Position numbers and translations under genes: made by a program. The notes below the pieces were generated by a model. That model saw nothing but the letters and a program-made list of their open reading frames with translations. It searched no databases and had not been told where the DNA came from. A stretch of 29,095 nt of DNA from DASRTE01 sp035316885 (GTDB lineage Bacteria; Actinomycetota; Actinomycetes; Jiangellales; Jiangellaceae): assembly GCA_035316885.1 (NCBI GenBank), contig DATHII010000379.1, forward strand, positions 1-29,095, in the 5' to 3' direction. Shown in pieces: positions 14,064 through 21,056 of the stretch (positions within the stretch are counted from its first letter, which is position 1; each line of letters begins with the position of its first letter).

Positions 14064-16171
14064 CGGGCGGTCTCCCGCAGGGGTTCGGGTTCGACCGGCA
14101 GGTCGACCTCCTCGACCGCACGCCGGCGCCGGATCACCCTGAAGACCGCGGCCCCGACGAACAGCAGCGCCGCGCCGCCGATGATGAACCAGCCGATCGC
14201 GCCGTAGTCGGTCGCGTTGACCACCATCCGCTGCGCCGGCCCGAGCGGTGACCCATCGGTCGCAGTCAGTTGAACGGTCACCGGGACCTTGCCGTTGACG
14301 GCCGCCTCGGCGGTGACGTCGACCGACGCGTTCTCGCCCGCGTCGACCGGCTGTGGGGGAACCTGCCCGACCGTGATCCGGTCGGGAATCTCGGCCGTGA
14401 GCTCGAGCTGGACGACCACGGCGCGGTCCAGGCCGTTGCTGACCGTCAGCGGGAAACCACCCCGGTTGCTGGACAGCGTCACGGACTCGGGTACGAGTAC
14501 CGAGACCTGCCCCAGGCGGGACGTGGCCTGGGCCGTAGCGAGCTCTGTGTAGGCGACCCCGCCTCCCGGATCGTCACGCCAGGTGGCGGCGAGGGCGCGC
14601 AGCGCGGCGATCTCGAACTGCTCGGTCAGGGGGTCGGGATCGGCCACCAGTGCTTCGTAGTGCGCCGTCTGGTCGCGGAGCTCGGCCACCGTGGCGAGGT
14701 GCTCGTCGGACAGCTCACCAGGAGTGGCGGCCGGCTCCGGGCGGGGTCTGACGACGACCGGGTGGGCCGGCGCCTCGACTGCGGCGAGTGGTGTCGCCGA
14801 GATCCACGGGGTGGTGGTCCAGACGTCGACGAGTGCCTGTGCCACGGTGGGATCGGGATGCCATCCGTACGGTCCGGCGGCGACGAGCGACGCCGGTACG
14901 TCTCCGGTGTTCTGGGCATCGAGTCCGACGAGAGCCGTCTCGGCCAGCCAGCTCTGGCGGAGCGCGAGCGCGGCCGCGGCCGGATCGGAGGCGGCGAGGG
15001 CGTCGCGGCCTGCGGCTTGGAGTCCGCTGTCGAGTAGGAGGGCATCGAGCTCGCGTTCGCCGGCGGTCACCCGGGCAATGGGATCGTCCGTGACCGGCCG
15101 GACTCGGTCGCCGGACAGGACCACCGTTCTTGCACCCGCCGACGCGAGCGCGGAGAGGGTGGCGTCGTCGGCGGTGCCCCCTGCGGGCCAGGCGAGGTCG
15201 GTTCGCCCGGCCATCGGTCGCTCGCCGAGCCAATCGCGGGTACGGAGGAACGCCTGCCGCGCGGTGGCGGACACCGCGGCGGGGTCGGCACGGGCGACCG
15301 CCTGCAGGTCTGGGTTGGCGTACGGAAGTATCGACGGCTGGTCGTCGTCGGTCGCGGTGGCCAAGGCCTCCTGCCAGGCCACAGCATCGGCGGCACCTTG
15401 GCCGGCCGTGGTCGAACCGTCCGCAGCGGCAACCTCGTAGCCGTCGCTCATGGCCTCAACCGTGCCGAGCAGATCGGGGTCGATGACCCAGCTGACCGGT
15501 GTGTCGCCGGGCGCGTCGACCAGCGCGGACAGCGGGCCGCGGGTTCGGATCAGCTCGGCGAGGCGGTCGTCCGACAGCGTGCCGTCCGGCAGGAGCGACG
15601 GCTGCGTGGCGAGCGGCCAGAGCATCGCCACCGGGACATCGGGCAGCGGGTCGTCATTGGGCAGCCACGGAATGACGGTGCGCGATGTGTTCACCGTCAG
15701 CCGCTCGTCCGGCTCGTCAGCGTCGACCCGGATGTCGACGCCGACGACGTAGACGCCGGGCGCGTCGAAGCCGAGGTCGTCAACCGGGACCTCGAGCCGA
15801 TAGTCCGCGGTGTCTCCGGGGGCGAGCGGATCGGCGAGCTGGTCGAAGTAGTCGATGTTCCGCTGGCCCCACCGCAGCTGCCGGTCGGTGGCGACCCGGC
15901 GGACCTCGGTGCGGTCGTCGAGCGGGTTGCGGCTGTAGCGGAGCAGGGCCTGGACGTTGTGCAATGCTTCGCCGCCGGTGTTCTCGATCGTCCCGGCCAG
16001 AACCAACGTGTCGCCGGGAACGGGAGCGGCCGGCCCGACCGTGTGGAGGAAGGCCCGCACGCTCGGCTCATCGCCCGTGCCCGTCGTGTCCTGCGCCAGC
16101 GCCACAGGTGCGGCCAGTAGTCCTGTCGCGGCGACGAGCAGCGCCACGAGCAGGGAGGACCTGGGCCTCAC
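14060..16171 (-). CDS. secreted, membrane-anchored DUF6049-like protein (Rv3909 position)
   Basis: This 703-residue protein of unknown function occurs next to murJ in most actinobacteria. A Sec signal peptide covers about 1-26 (LLVALLVAATGLLAAPVALA). The mature part lies outside the membrane and includes an N-terminal beta domain (about 35-165) and a large middle region. A second beta domain lies near 560-650, before a single membrane segment at about 657-680 and a basic cytoplasmic tail. The sandwich-like ends suggest protein or cell-wall contacts, but no catalytic motif is visible. The GTG start overlaps the NUDIX stop, and the stop overlaps murJ, pointing to a shared role in envelope assembly. 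Confidence 0.85.
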   Translation of the reverse strand: MRPRSSLLVALLVAATGLLAAPVALAQDTTGTGDEPSVRAFLHTVGPAAPVPGDTLVLAGTIENTGGEALHNVQALLRYSRNPLDDRTEVRRVATDRQLRWGQRNIDYFDQLADPLAPGDTADYRLEVPVDDLGFDAPGVYVVGVDIRVDADEPDERLTVNTSRTVIPWLPNDDPLPDVPVAMLWPLATQPSLLPDGTLSDDRLAELIRTRGPLSALVDAPGDTPVSWVIDPDLLGTVEAMSDGYEVAAADGSTTAGQGAADAVAWQEALATATDDDQPSILPYANPDLQAVARADPAAVSATARQAFLRTRDWLGERPMAGRTDLAWPAGGTADDATLSALASAGARTVVLSGDRVRPVTDDPIARVTAGERELDALLLDSGLQAAGRDALAASDPAAAALALRQSWLAETALVGLDAQNTGDVPASLVAAGPYGWHPDPTVAQALVDVWTTTPWISATPLAAVEAPAHPVVVRPRPEPAATPGELSDEHLATVAELRDQTAHYEALVADPDPLTEQFEIAALRALAATWRDDPGGGVAYTELATAQATSRLGQVSVLVPESVTLSSNRGGFPLTVSNGLDRAVVVQLELTAEIPDRITVGQVPPQPVDAGENASVDVTAEAAVNGKVPVTVQLTATDGSPLGPAQRMVVNATDYGAIGWFIIGGAALLFVGAAVFRVIRRRRAVEEVDLPVEPEPLRETAR

Positions 16172-16710
16172 GTCGCGCTCGCCTCCCGGAGCAGATCGGG
16201 CAGCCGCTCGAGCAGGCGCCGTTCGGAGGCGTGTCGAAGCCGGCCCACGAGCTCATCGAGTGGCACCCAGGCCACCTCGCTCACTTCCACGTCCTCCGTT
16301 CCCAATGTCCCACCGGTGGCTTCCAGCAGATAATGGTGCACGGTCTTGTGGACCCTGCGGTCGTCGGCGACGAACCAGTACTCGATCGGCCCCAGGGCCG
16401 ACACGATTCGTGCGTACAGGCCCGTCTCCTCGCGCACCTCTCGCACGGCCGCCTGCTCGGCGGTCTCACCGGGTTCGACATGCCCCTTGGGCAGCACCCA
16501 CTCCAGCTTGCCTCGCCGGTCGATGCGGCCGATCAGAGCCGCAGTGGTGGCGTCGCCGAGACGGTCGACGACCAAGCCGCCCGCCGAAGTCTCCCGGACC
16601 GACCGAAGGCGGCCGTTTCTGCCGCTGGTTGTCCCGCGACGGTTGCCGCGGCCGGTGCGCCGCCTGCCGGCGCCGTCGGCGGATGGAGGCGGAGACGGGA
16701 GGCCGGGCAC
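16168..16710 (-). CDS. NUDIX hydrolase (MutT4-like)
   Basis: This is a NUDIX pyrophosphohydrolase, counterpart by position of M. tuberculosis MutT4 (Rv3908). The product has 180 residues. The first 35 residues are a basic Arg/Gly-rich arm like that of MutT4. The NUDIX box is perfect: G76, E82, R90-E91, E94-E95 and G97 in GHVEPGETAEQAAVREVREE and the following TGL. VHKTVHHYLLEATGG is also conserved. The substrate is not visible from the sequence. GTG 16710 is the most likely start: longer frames run into the divergent CCA gene. It heads the sigM/murJ operon, with a candidate ECF promoter upstream. A TACTCT hexamer at 16717-16722 could also give a leaderless transcript. Confidence 0.9.
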   Translation of the reverse strand: MPGLPSPPPSADGAGRRRTGRGNRRGTTSGRNGRLRSVRETSAGGLVVDRLGDATTAALIGRIDRRGKLEWVLPKGHVEPGETAEQAAVREVREETGLYARIVSALGPIEYWFVADDRRVHKTVHHYLLEATGGTLGTEDVEVSEVAWVPLDELVGRLRHASERRLLERLPDLLREASAT

Positions 16711-16759
16711 CGTCCCAGAGTATCCGCGCCGCCGACCGGTACCTGGCGGCGCACGGGCC

Positions 16760-16783
16760 ACGCAACGGCCTCGTTCGCGTTCC
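16760..16783 (-). promoter_or_regulatory. candidate ECF sigma promoter of the sigM/murJ operon
   Basis: On the minus strand GGAAC (16783-16779) is followed by 16 bases and CGT (16762-16760). This is the GGAAC-N16-CGT pattern of ECF-type promoters, close to that reported for mycobacterial SigM. The predicted start of transcription would be about 40 bases before the NUDIX GTG. The site is in the 97-base divergent gap shared with the CCA gene. Confidence 0.4.
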
Positions 16784-16793
16784 GACCGACCCG

Positions 16794-16799
16794 TACCCT
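16794..16799 (+). promoter_or_regulatory. candidate -10 element of the CCA gene (leaderless)
   Basis: TACCCT fits the actinobacterial -10 pattern TAnnnT and ends 8 bases before the GTG start. Transcription would then begin at or next to the start codon. No clear -35 element or ribosome site is seen. Confidence 0.4.
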
Positions 16800-16807
16800 G
16801 GTGCGTC

Positions 16808-18283
16808 GTGACCGATCCACCGCCTGACGGGCTGCCCCGCCACAGGGCGCTCAGCGACGCCCAACGCACGGGCGTCCGAGAACTGCTGCGGGTCGCGCCG
16901 GTGGTGGACGAGCTCGGCGCAGCCTTCACTGGCGCGGGCCATGAGATCGCGCTCGTCGGCGGCTCGGTCCGGGACGCACTGCTGGGTCGGCTTGGGTCGG
17001 ATCTGGACCTGACGACGTCGGCCCGGCCCGCGCAGACCAAGCGGCTGCTCTCCGGCTGGGCCGACTCGGTGTGGGATGTCGGTGCGGCGTTCGGCACGAT
17101 CGGAGCCCGCAAGGACAGCTTCCACATCGAGGTGACGACCTACCGTGCCGACGCCTACGACCCGGCGAGTCGCAAGCCCGAGGTGTCCTACGGCGAGTCG
17201 ATCCTCGACGACCTCGTGCGGCGCGACTTCACCGTCAACGCGATGGCCGTCCGGCTCCCTTCGCACGAGTTCGTCGACCCGCACGGGGGCCTCGCCGACC
17301 TGACCCGCCGGATCATCCGTACCCCGGCGACACCGGAGTCCTCCTTCTCCGACGACCCACTGCGGATGCTGCGGGCGGCCCGGTTCGCATCGCAGCTCGG
17401 CTTCCGGGTCGGGCCCGACGTCGTGACCGCGATGGCGGAAATGGCCGACCGGATCTCGATCATCTCCGCGGAACGGATCCGCGACGAGCTGGCCAAGCTC
17501 CTGCTCTCCGACCGGCCCAGGACCGGTCTGAGTCTGCTCGTCGGCACCGGGCTTGCCGCTCGCGTGCTGCCCGAACTGCCGCGCCTGCGGATGGAGATCG
17601 ACGAGCACCACCGGCACAAGAACGTCTACGAGCACTCGCTCACCGTTCTGGAGCAGGCGATCGACCTGGAGCCCCGGCTGCCGGACGGAGGGCCTGACCT
17701 CGTGACGAGGTTGGCGGCCCTGCTGCACGACATCGGCAAGCCGACGACCCGACGGTTCGAGCCCGGCGGCGGCGTGAGCTTCTACCACCACGACGTGGTC
17801 GGCGCGAAGCTCGCACGCATGCGGCTTGCCGCGTTGAGGTTCCCCGGCGCAGTCGTGAGCGACGTCGCGAATCTGGTCGAGCTCCACCTCCGCTTCCACG
17901 GGTACCGCGGTGGCGAGTGGACCGACTCCGCCGTTCGCCGCTACGTCCGGGATGCTGGACCGTTGCTCGAACGGCTGCACGTGCTGACCCGGGCCGACTG
18001 CACGACCCGCAACCTCCGCAAAGCGCAGGCACTGGCGAGGTCCTACGACGACCTGGAGGAGCGGATCGCGCGCCTGGCGCAGGAGGAGGAGCTCGCGGCG
18101 ATCCGCCCGGACCTCGACGGCAACGCGATCATGCAGGTCCTCGGGGTACCGCCGGGACCGGTCGTCGGGCGGGCCTACCGGCATCTGCTCGAACTTCGCC
18201 TGGACCGGGGGCCACTTGATCCAGACGAGGCTGGCGAGGAACTGCTGCGGTGGTGGGCGGATCAGCCCGAGAACGCCGGCTGA
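16808..18283 (+). CDS. CCA tRNA nucleotidyltransferase
   Basis: This enzyme adds or repairs the 3' CCA end of tRNAs. The product has 491 residues. The class II nucleotidyltransferase head shows LVGGSVRDALLGR at about 49-61 and the metal-binding DLD at 65-67. The RRDFTVNAMAVR motif and the DDPLRMLRAARFASQLGF motif follow. A C-terminal HD domain has the HD pair at H307-D308 in LLHDIGKPTTRR. It matches the M. tuberculosis protein named PcnA (Rv3907c), which despite the name is of the CCA-adding type. GTG 16808 gives the expected N-terminus and lacks a ribosome site, consistent with leaderless translation. It is divergent from the NUDIX operon. Confidence 0.95.
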   Translation: MTDPPPDGLPRHRALSDAQRTGVRELLRVAPVVDELGAAFTGAGHEIALVGGSVRDALLGRLGSDLDLTTSARPAQTKRLLSGWADSVWDVGAAFGTIGARKDSFHIEVTTYRADAYDPASRKPEVSYGESILDDLVRRDFTVNAMAVRLPSHEFVDPHGGLADLTRRIIRTPATPESSFSDDPLRMLRAARFASQLGFRVGPDVVTAMAEMADRISIISAERIRDELAKLLLSDRPRTGLSLLVGTGLAARVLPELPRLRMEIDEHHRHKNVYEHSLTVLEQAIDLEPRLPDGGPDLVTRLAALLHDIGKPTTRRFEPGGGVSFYHHDVVGAKLARMRLAALRFPGAVVSDVANLVELHLRFHGYRGGEWTDSAVRRYVRDAGPLLERLHVLTRADCTTRNLRKAQALARSYDDLEERIARLAQEEELAAIRPDLDGNAIMQVLGVPPGPVVGRAYRHLLELRLDRGPLDPDEAGEELLRWWADQPENAG

Positions 18284-18300
18284 GCGGGTCGGCCACGGCG

Positions 18301-18338
18301 GAGCGGCGGAGTGGTCGGGTCGAGCTACTCCGCTGCTC
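18301..18338. terminator. bidirectional terminator-like hairpin between CCA and MFS genes
   Basis: GAGCGGCGGAGT at 18301-18312 pairs with ACTCCGCTGCTC at 18327-18338 over 12 bp with one G-U pair; the loop is 14 bases. It spans the 3' ends of two convergent genes and covers the MFS stop codon. No T-run follows, as is common in high-GC actinomycetes. Confidence 0.6.
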
Positions 18339-19653
18339 GGTCGAGGCGGCGCGCACGTCTGCTGTCCGGGCGCTGGGTGGCGCGCTCGGAGGTCGCGCGT
18401 GCGTAGAAGAACGCCGTGAGTGCATAACCGGCAGAGACGATGCCCACGACGACGTAGGACTTGCCCGACGGCGGCAGGGTCAACGCTGCGAACGTCGCCG
18501 CGGCGACGAACGTCACGTTGAACAGGACGTCGTAGAAGGAGAAGACCCGGCCCCGATACGCGTCCTCGACGTTCTCCTGGACGAGGGTGTCCACGACGAT
18601 CTTGATGCCCTGGGAGGCGACGCCGAGAAAGAATGCGGCCACCAGCACGGCAGGAATGGTGAACAGGGCACCGGGGACGATCCCGACGACGGCCGCCACG
18701 GAGAGCAGCACTGTCACCCATGTCTCCTTGCGCATCCGGCGCGCCGCGATCGGGGTCGCGAGTGCGGCTGCCACAAAGCCGGCTCCGGAGACGCCGAGGA
18801 CCAGGGCGAGCGTGGCCAACCCGGCGTCGACGTCGGCGGGTTCGTGGAAGTAGTTGCGGCATAGCAAGATCATCGCGACGGTCGAGATGCCGTAGAAGAA
18901 TCGGTGTGAGCCGATCGCGGCGAGCCCCCACGCGGCCGGTTGCCGCTCCCCGACGTGCCGCGCTCCGTCGACCAGGCCGGAAAAGACCCGCCGCACCGCC
19001 ACACGGGCCGACGGCCGGGCCGGATCGTCGTCGGGGCCGAGCAGGTCGCGTGCCAGGGAGAGCGCGAGCAATCCCGCCAGCAGGTAGAGCACCGCCGTGA
19101 CGACCGCGAGGACCGCGTCGGAGGAGAGGGCCTGGCGCACCAGGAATCCGAGAACGGTGCCGGTCATCGCTGCCGCGGTGCCGCTGGTGGGGAACACCGC
19201 GTTTGCCATGACCAGCTCGTGCCGCGGCACGACGTGCGGAAGCGCCGCACTGAGGCCGGCGAGGATGAACCGGTTCGCCGACAGCACGGCCAGGGCGGTG
19301 GCGAACAGCATCGGGCCACCCCCGCCGCCGGCGAGTACGGCCGCGACGACCAACACCAGGCCGGCCCGCAGCAGGTTGGCCACGAGCAGGACCTGGCGAC
19401 GGCTCCACCGGTCCAGCAGGACGCCGGCGAACGGCCCCACCAACGAGTACGGCAGCAGCAGGACGGCGAAGGCCTGCGCCGCCGCCGGCGCAGTGGCGTG
19501 GCGCTCGGGCGAGAAGAACACGTACGAGGCCATCGCGACCTGGAAGACGCCGTCGCCGAGCTGGCCTGAGACGCGGACCGCGAACAGCCGGCGGAAGCCT
19601 CTGCCACGCAGCACAGTGCGCAGATCGGTGACGAACCCGCCGGCCAGGCCCAT
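18325..19653 (-). CDS. major facilitator superfamily transporter
   Basis: This is a 12-segment MFS permease of unknown substrate, probably an exporter. The product has 442 residues. It begins with a cytosolic LRTVLRGRGFRRLFAVRVSG segment, typical of the MFS_3-like exporter group. The loop between segments 2 and 3 carries a reduced motif A, GVLLDRWSRRQVLL. The C-terminal 25 residues are basic. The ATG at 19653 has no ribosome site; TAGGCT at 19660-19665 ends six bases upstream, so the message may be leaderless. An 18-bp palindrome overlaps this position. The gene follows the conservon by 45 bases on the same strand but may have its own promoter. Confidence 0.88.
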   Translation of the reverse strand: MGLAGGFVTDLRTVLRGRGFRRLFAVRVSGQLGDGVFQVAMASYVFFSPERHATAPAAAQAFAVLLLPYSLVGPFAGVLLDRWSRRQVLLVANLLRAGLVLVVAAVLAGGGGGPMLFATALAVLSANRFILAGLSAALPHVVPRHELVMANAVFPTSGTAAAMTGTVLGFLVRQALSSDAVLAVVTAVLYLLAGLLALSLARDLLGPDDDPARPSARVAVRRVFSGLVDGARHVGERQPAAWGLAAIGSHRFFYGISTVAMILLCRNYFHEPADVDAGLATLALVLGVSGAGFVAAALATPIAARRMRKETWVTVLLSVAAVVGIVPGALFTIPAVLVAAFFLGVASQGIKIVVDTLVQENVEDAYRGRVFSFYDVLFNVTFVAAATFAALTLPPSGKSYVVVGIVSAGYALTAFFYARATSERATQRPDSRRARRLDRAAE

Positions 19654-19655
19654 TA

Positions 19656-19673
19656 CGGCAGCCTAGGCTGCCG
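19656..19673. promoter_or_regulatory. 18-bp perfect palindrome before the MFS gene
   Basis: CGGCAGCCTAGGCTGCCG is identical to its own reverse complement. It ends two bases before the MFS start codon and contains the putative -10 TAGGCT. It could be a repressor operator, or it could end conservon transcripts as a hairpin with a 7-bp stem and CTAG loop. Confidence 0.6.
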
Positions 19674-19698
19674 CCAGCAACGGCGCCGGGTTCGTGCG

Positions 19699-20295
19699 TC
19701 AGCCCTGGCGTACGACCGCCATCGCGTGCTCGACCAGCCGGACGAGGACCTTCTTGACCGACTCGCGTTCGCGAGCGTCGGTGACGACAAAGGGCACCTC
19801 GGCGCTGACCTGCAGGGCGTCGCGAACCTCGTCGACGCTGTGCTGCTGCACCCCGTCGAACGCGTTGATCGCGACGATGAACGGGATGTCCCGCTGTTCG
19901 ACGTAGTCGACGGCCCCGAAGCAGTCGGCCAGCCGGCGGGTGTCCACCAGCACGACGGCTCCGATCGCGCCACGGGTGATGTCGTCCCACATGAACCAGA
20001 AGCGGTTCTGGCCCGGCGTGCCGAACAGGTAGAGGACCAGGTCCTCGGCAAGTGTGATCCGGCCGAAGTCCATGGCGACCGTGGTGGTCGTCTTGTCCGG
20101 GAGCATGGACAGGTCGTCGACCGGTACGGACGCCTCGGTCATCAACGCCTCGGTGCGCAGCGGTTCGATCTCGCTGACCGCTCCCACCAAGGTCGTCTTG
20201 CCGACGCCGAACCCTCCGGCGACGACGATCTTGACCGAGAGGGCATCCTGGGTGGCGCGTGCGCCACCGGAGACCTCAGAGTCGACGAAGGCCAT
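19699..20295 (-). CDS. conservon small GTPase (CvnD type)
   Basis: This is a small GTP-binding protein of the Mgl/Cvn family, working with the preceding three genes as a membrane-associated, eukaryotic-like signalling complex. The product has 198 residues. The P-loop GGFGVGKTT is at 27-35 and the switch region contains KTTTTVAMDFG. The G3 motif appears as FGTPGQNRFWFMW. The usual NKxD is replaced by NAFD in VAINAFDG, which is typical of this family. ATG 20295 lies inside the end of the DUF742 gene (20-base overlap), suggesting translational coupling. AAGGGTGAGGG precedes it. Confidence 0.92.
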   Translation of the reverse strand: MAFVDSEVSGGARATQDALSVKIVVAGGFGVGKTTLVGAVSEIEPLRTEALMTEASVPVDDLSMLPDKTTTTVAMDFGRITLAEDLVLYLFGTPGQNRFWFMWDDITRGAIGAVVLVDTRRLADCFGAVDYVEQRDIPFIVAINAFDGVQQHSVDEVRDALQVSAEVPFVVTDARERESVKKVLVRLVEHAMAVVRQG

Positions 20296-20638
20296 CCCTC
20301 ACCCTTTCGAGCACACTTAGGTCGCGGGCTGGCTCCACTGATCCGGCGTAGGCCACGAGTGGATCCGCGACATGGACGAGGCCTTCGACCTCGAGGTCAG
20401 CAACGAGCACCCGGGCAACCCCGAGCGGTACCCGGACGATCGCGGCGACCTCGGCCACCGACCGGGGGGAGTGGCAGATGCGCAGGATGCGCTCGCGCTC
20501 GGGCTCCGGGTCGATCCCGTGCGAGCGGCCGGCCTGGGTGGAGGAGACCAGGGCCTCCAGCGCGGTCTCCTGGACCGGCCGGGTGCGGCCTCTGGTCGCC
20601 AGATATGGGCGGACCCGCCCACCATCCGGCGCCGTCAC
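20276..20638 (-). CDS. DUF742 winged-helix protein (CvnC type)
   Basis: This is the DUF742 component of a conservon. The product has 120 residues. It opens with the family phrase VRPYLATRGRTRP and contains a winged-helix-like part at about 45-90 (ILRICHSPRSVAEVAAIVRVPLGVARVLVADL). Its molecular job is not established; in Streptomyces it associates with the sensor kinase, roadblock protein and GTPase at the membrane. The GTG start at 20638 lies 22 bases after the roadblock stop, with only a weak GGGG-type ribosome site. The C-terminal coding end overlaps the GTPase start. Confidence 0.9.
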   Translation of the reverse strand: MTAPDGGRVRPYLATRGRTRPVQETALEALVSSTQAGRSHGIDPEPERERILRICHSPRSVAEVAAIVRVPLGVARVLVADLEVEGLVHVADPLVAYAGSVEPARDLSVLERVRDGLRRL

Positions 20639-20660
20639 AGCTGTGCCCCGACCACGCTGA

Positions 20661-21056
20661 TCACCCGACGCGGGCCGCCGGGCTCAGGGCGGCGCCGACG
20701 CGCTCGACGAGCAGCGCCATCTCGTAGCCCACCTGGCCGAGTTCGGCCTCGCTGGCTGCCAGTACTGCCAGGTGTGCGCCGTCCCGGATCGCCATGACGA
20801 GCAGGTATCCCTGGGCCATCTCGACGAGCGTCTGCTGGACCCGCCCGGCACCGAGGATCATCGAGGCGCCGATGGTCAGGCTGGCGAGCCCGGACACCAC
20901 GGCGGCGAGCTGCTCTCCACGGTCACGCGGCATCCCCTTGGAACCGGCCAGGTGCAAGCCGTCTGCGGAGACCACGACGGCGTGTGCGGCACCCGGGGTC
21001 CGGTCGACGAACCGCTCGAGCAGCCAGCCGAGCTCCTCGTTCGGGGCGCTGGTCAC
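20661..21056 (-). CDS. roadblock/LC7 domain protein (CvnB type)
   Basis: This is a roadblock/LC7 protein that probably acts as a dimeric partner or GTPase regulator for the conservon GTPase. The product has 131 residues and is essentially one roadblock domain. It starts ELGWLLERFVDRTPGAAHAV and has SADGLHLAGSKGMPRDRGEQ, the typical actinobacterial signature. Its GTG start overlaps the sensor-kinase stop as GTGA at 21053-21056, so the two are translated together. Confidence 0.93.
   Translation of the reverse strand: MTSAPNEELGWLLERFVDRTPGAAHAVVVSADGLHLAGSKGMPRDRGEQLAAVVSGLASLTIGASMILGAGRVQQTLVEMAQGYLLVMAIRDGAHLAVLAASEAELGQVGYEMALLVERVGAALSPAARVG

Noticed and set aside
12372..14207. A 611-codon plus-strand frame opposite murJ
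   Set aside because: Its product is full of Asp, His, Gln and Arg without structure, and murJ on the minus strand is unmistakable.
16466..19990. A 1174-codon open frame on the minus strand across CCA, MFS and GTPase genes
   Set aside because: It runs in the wrong frame or strand through several real genes, has an Arg/Pro/Gly-rich low-complexity product and no domain. It is a composition artefact.
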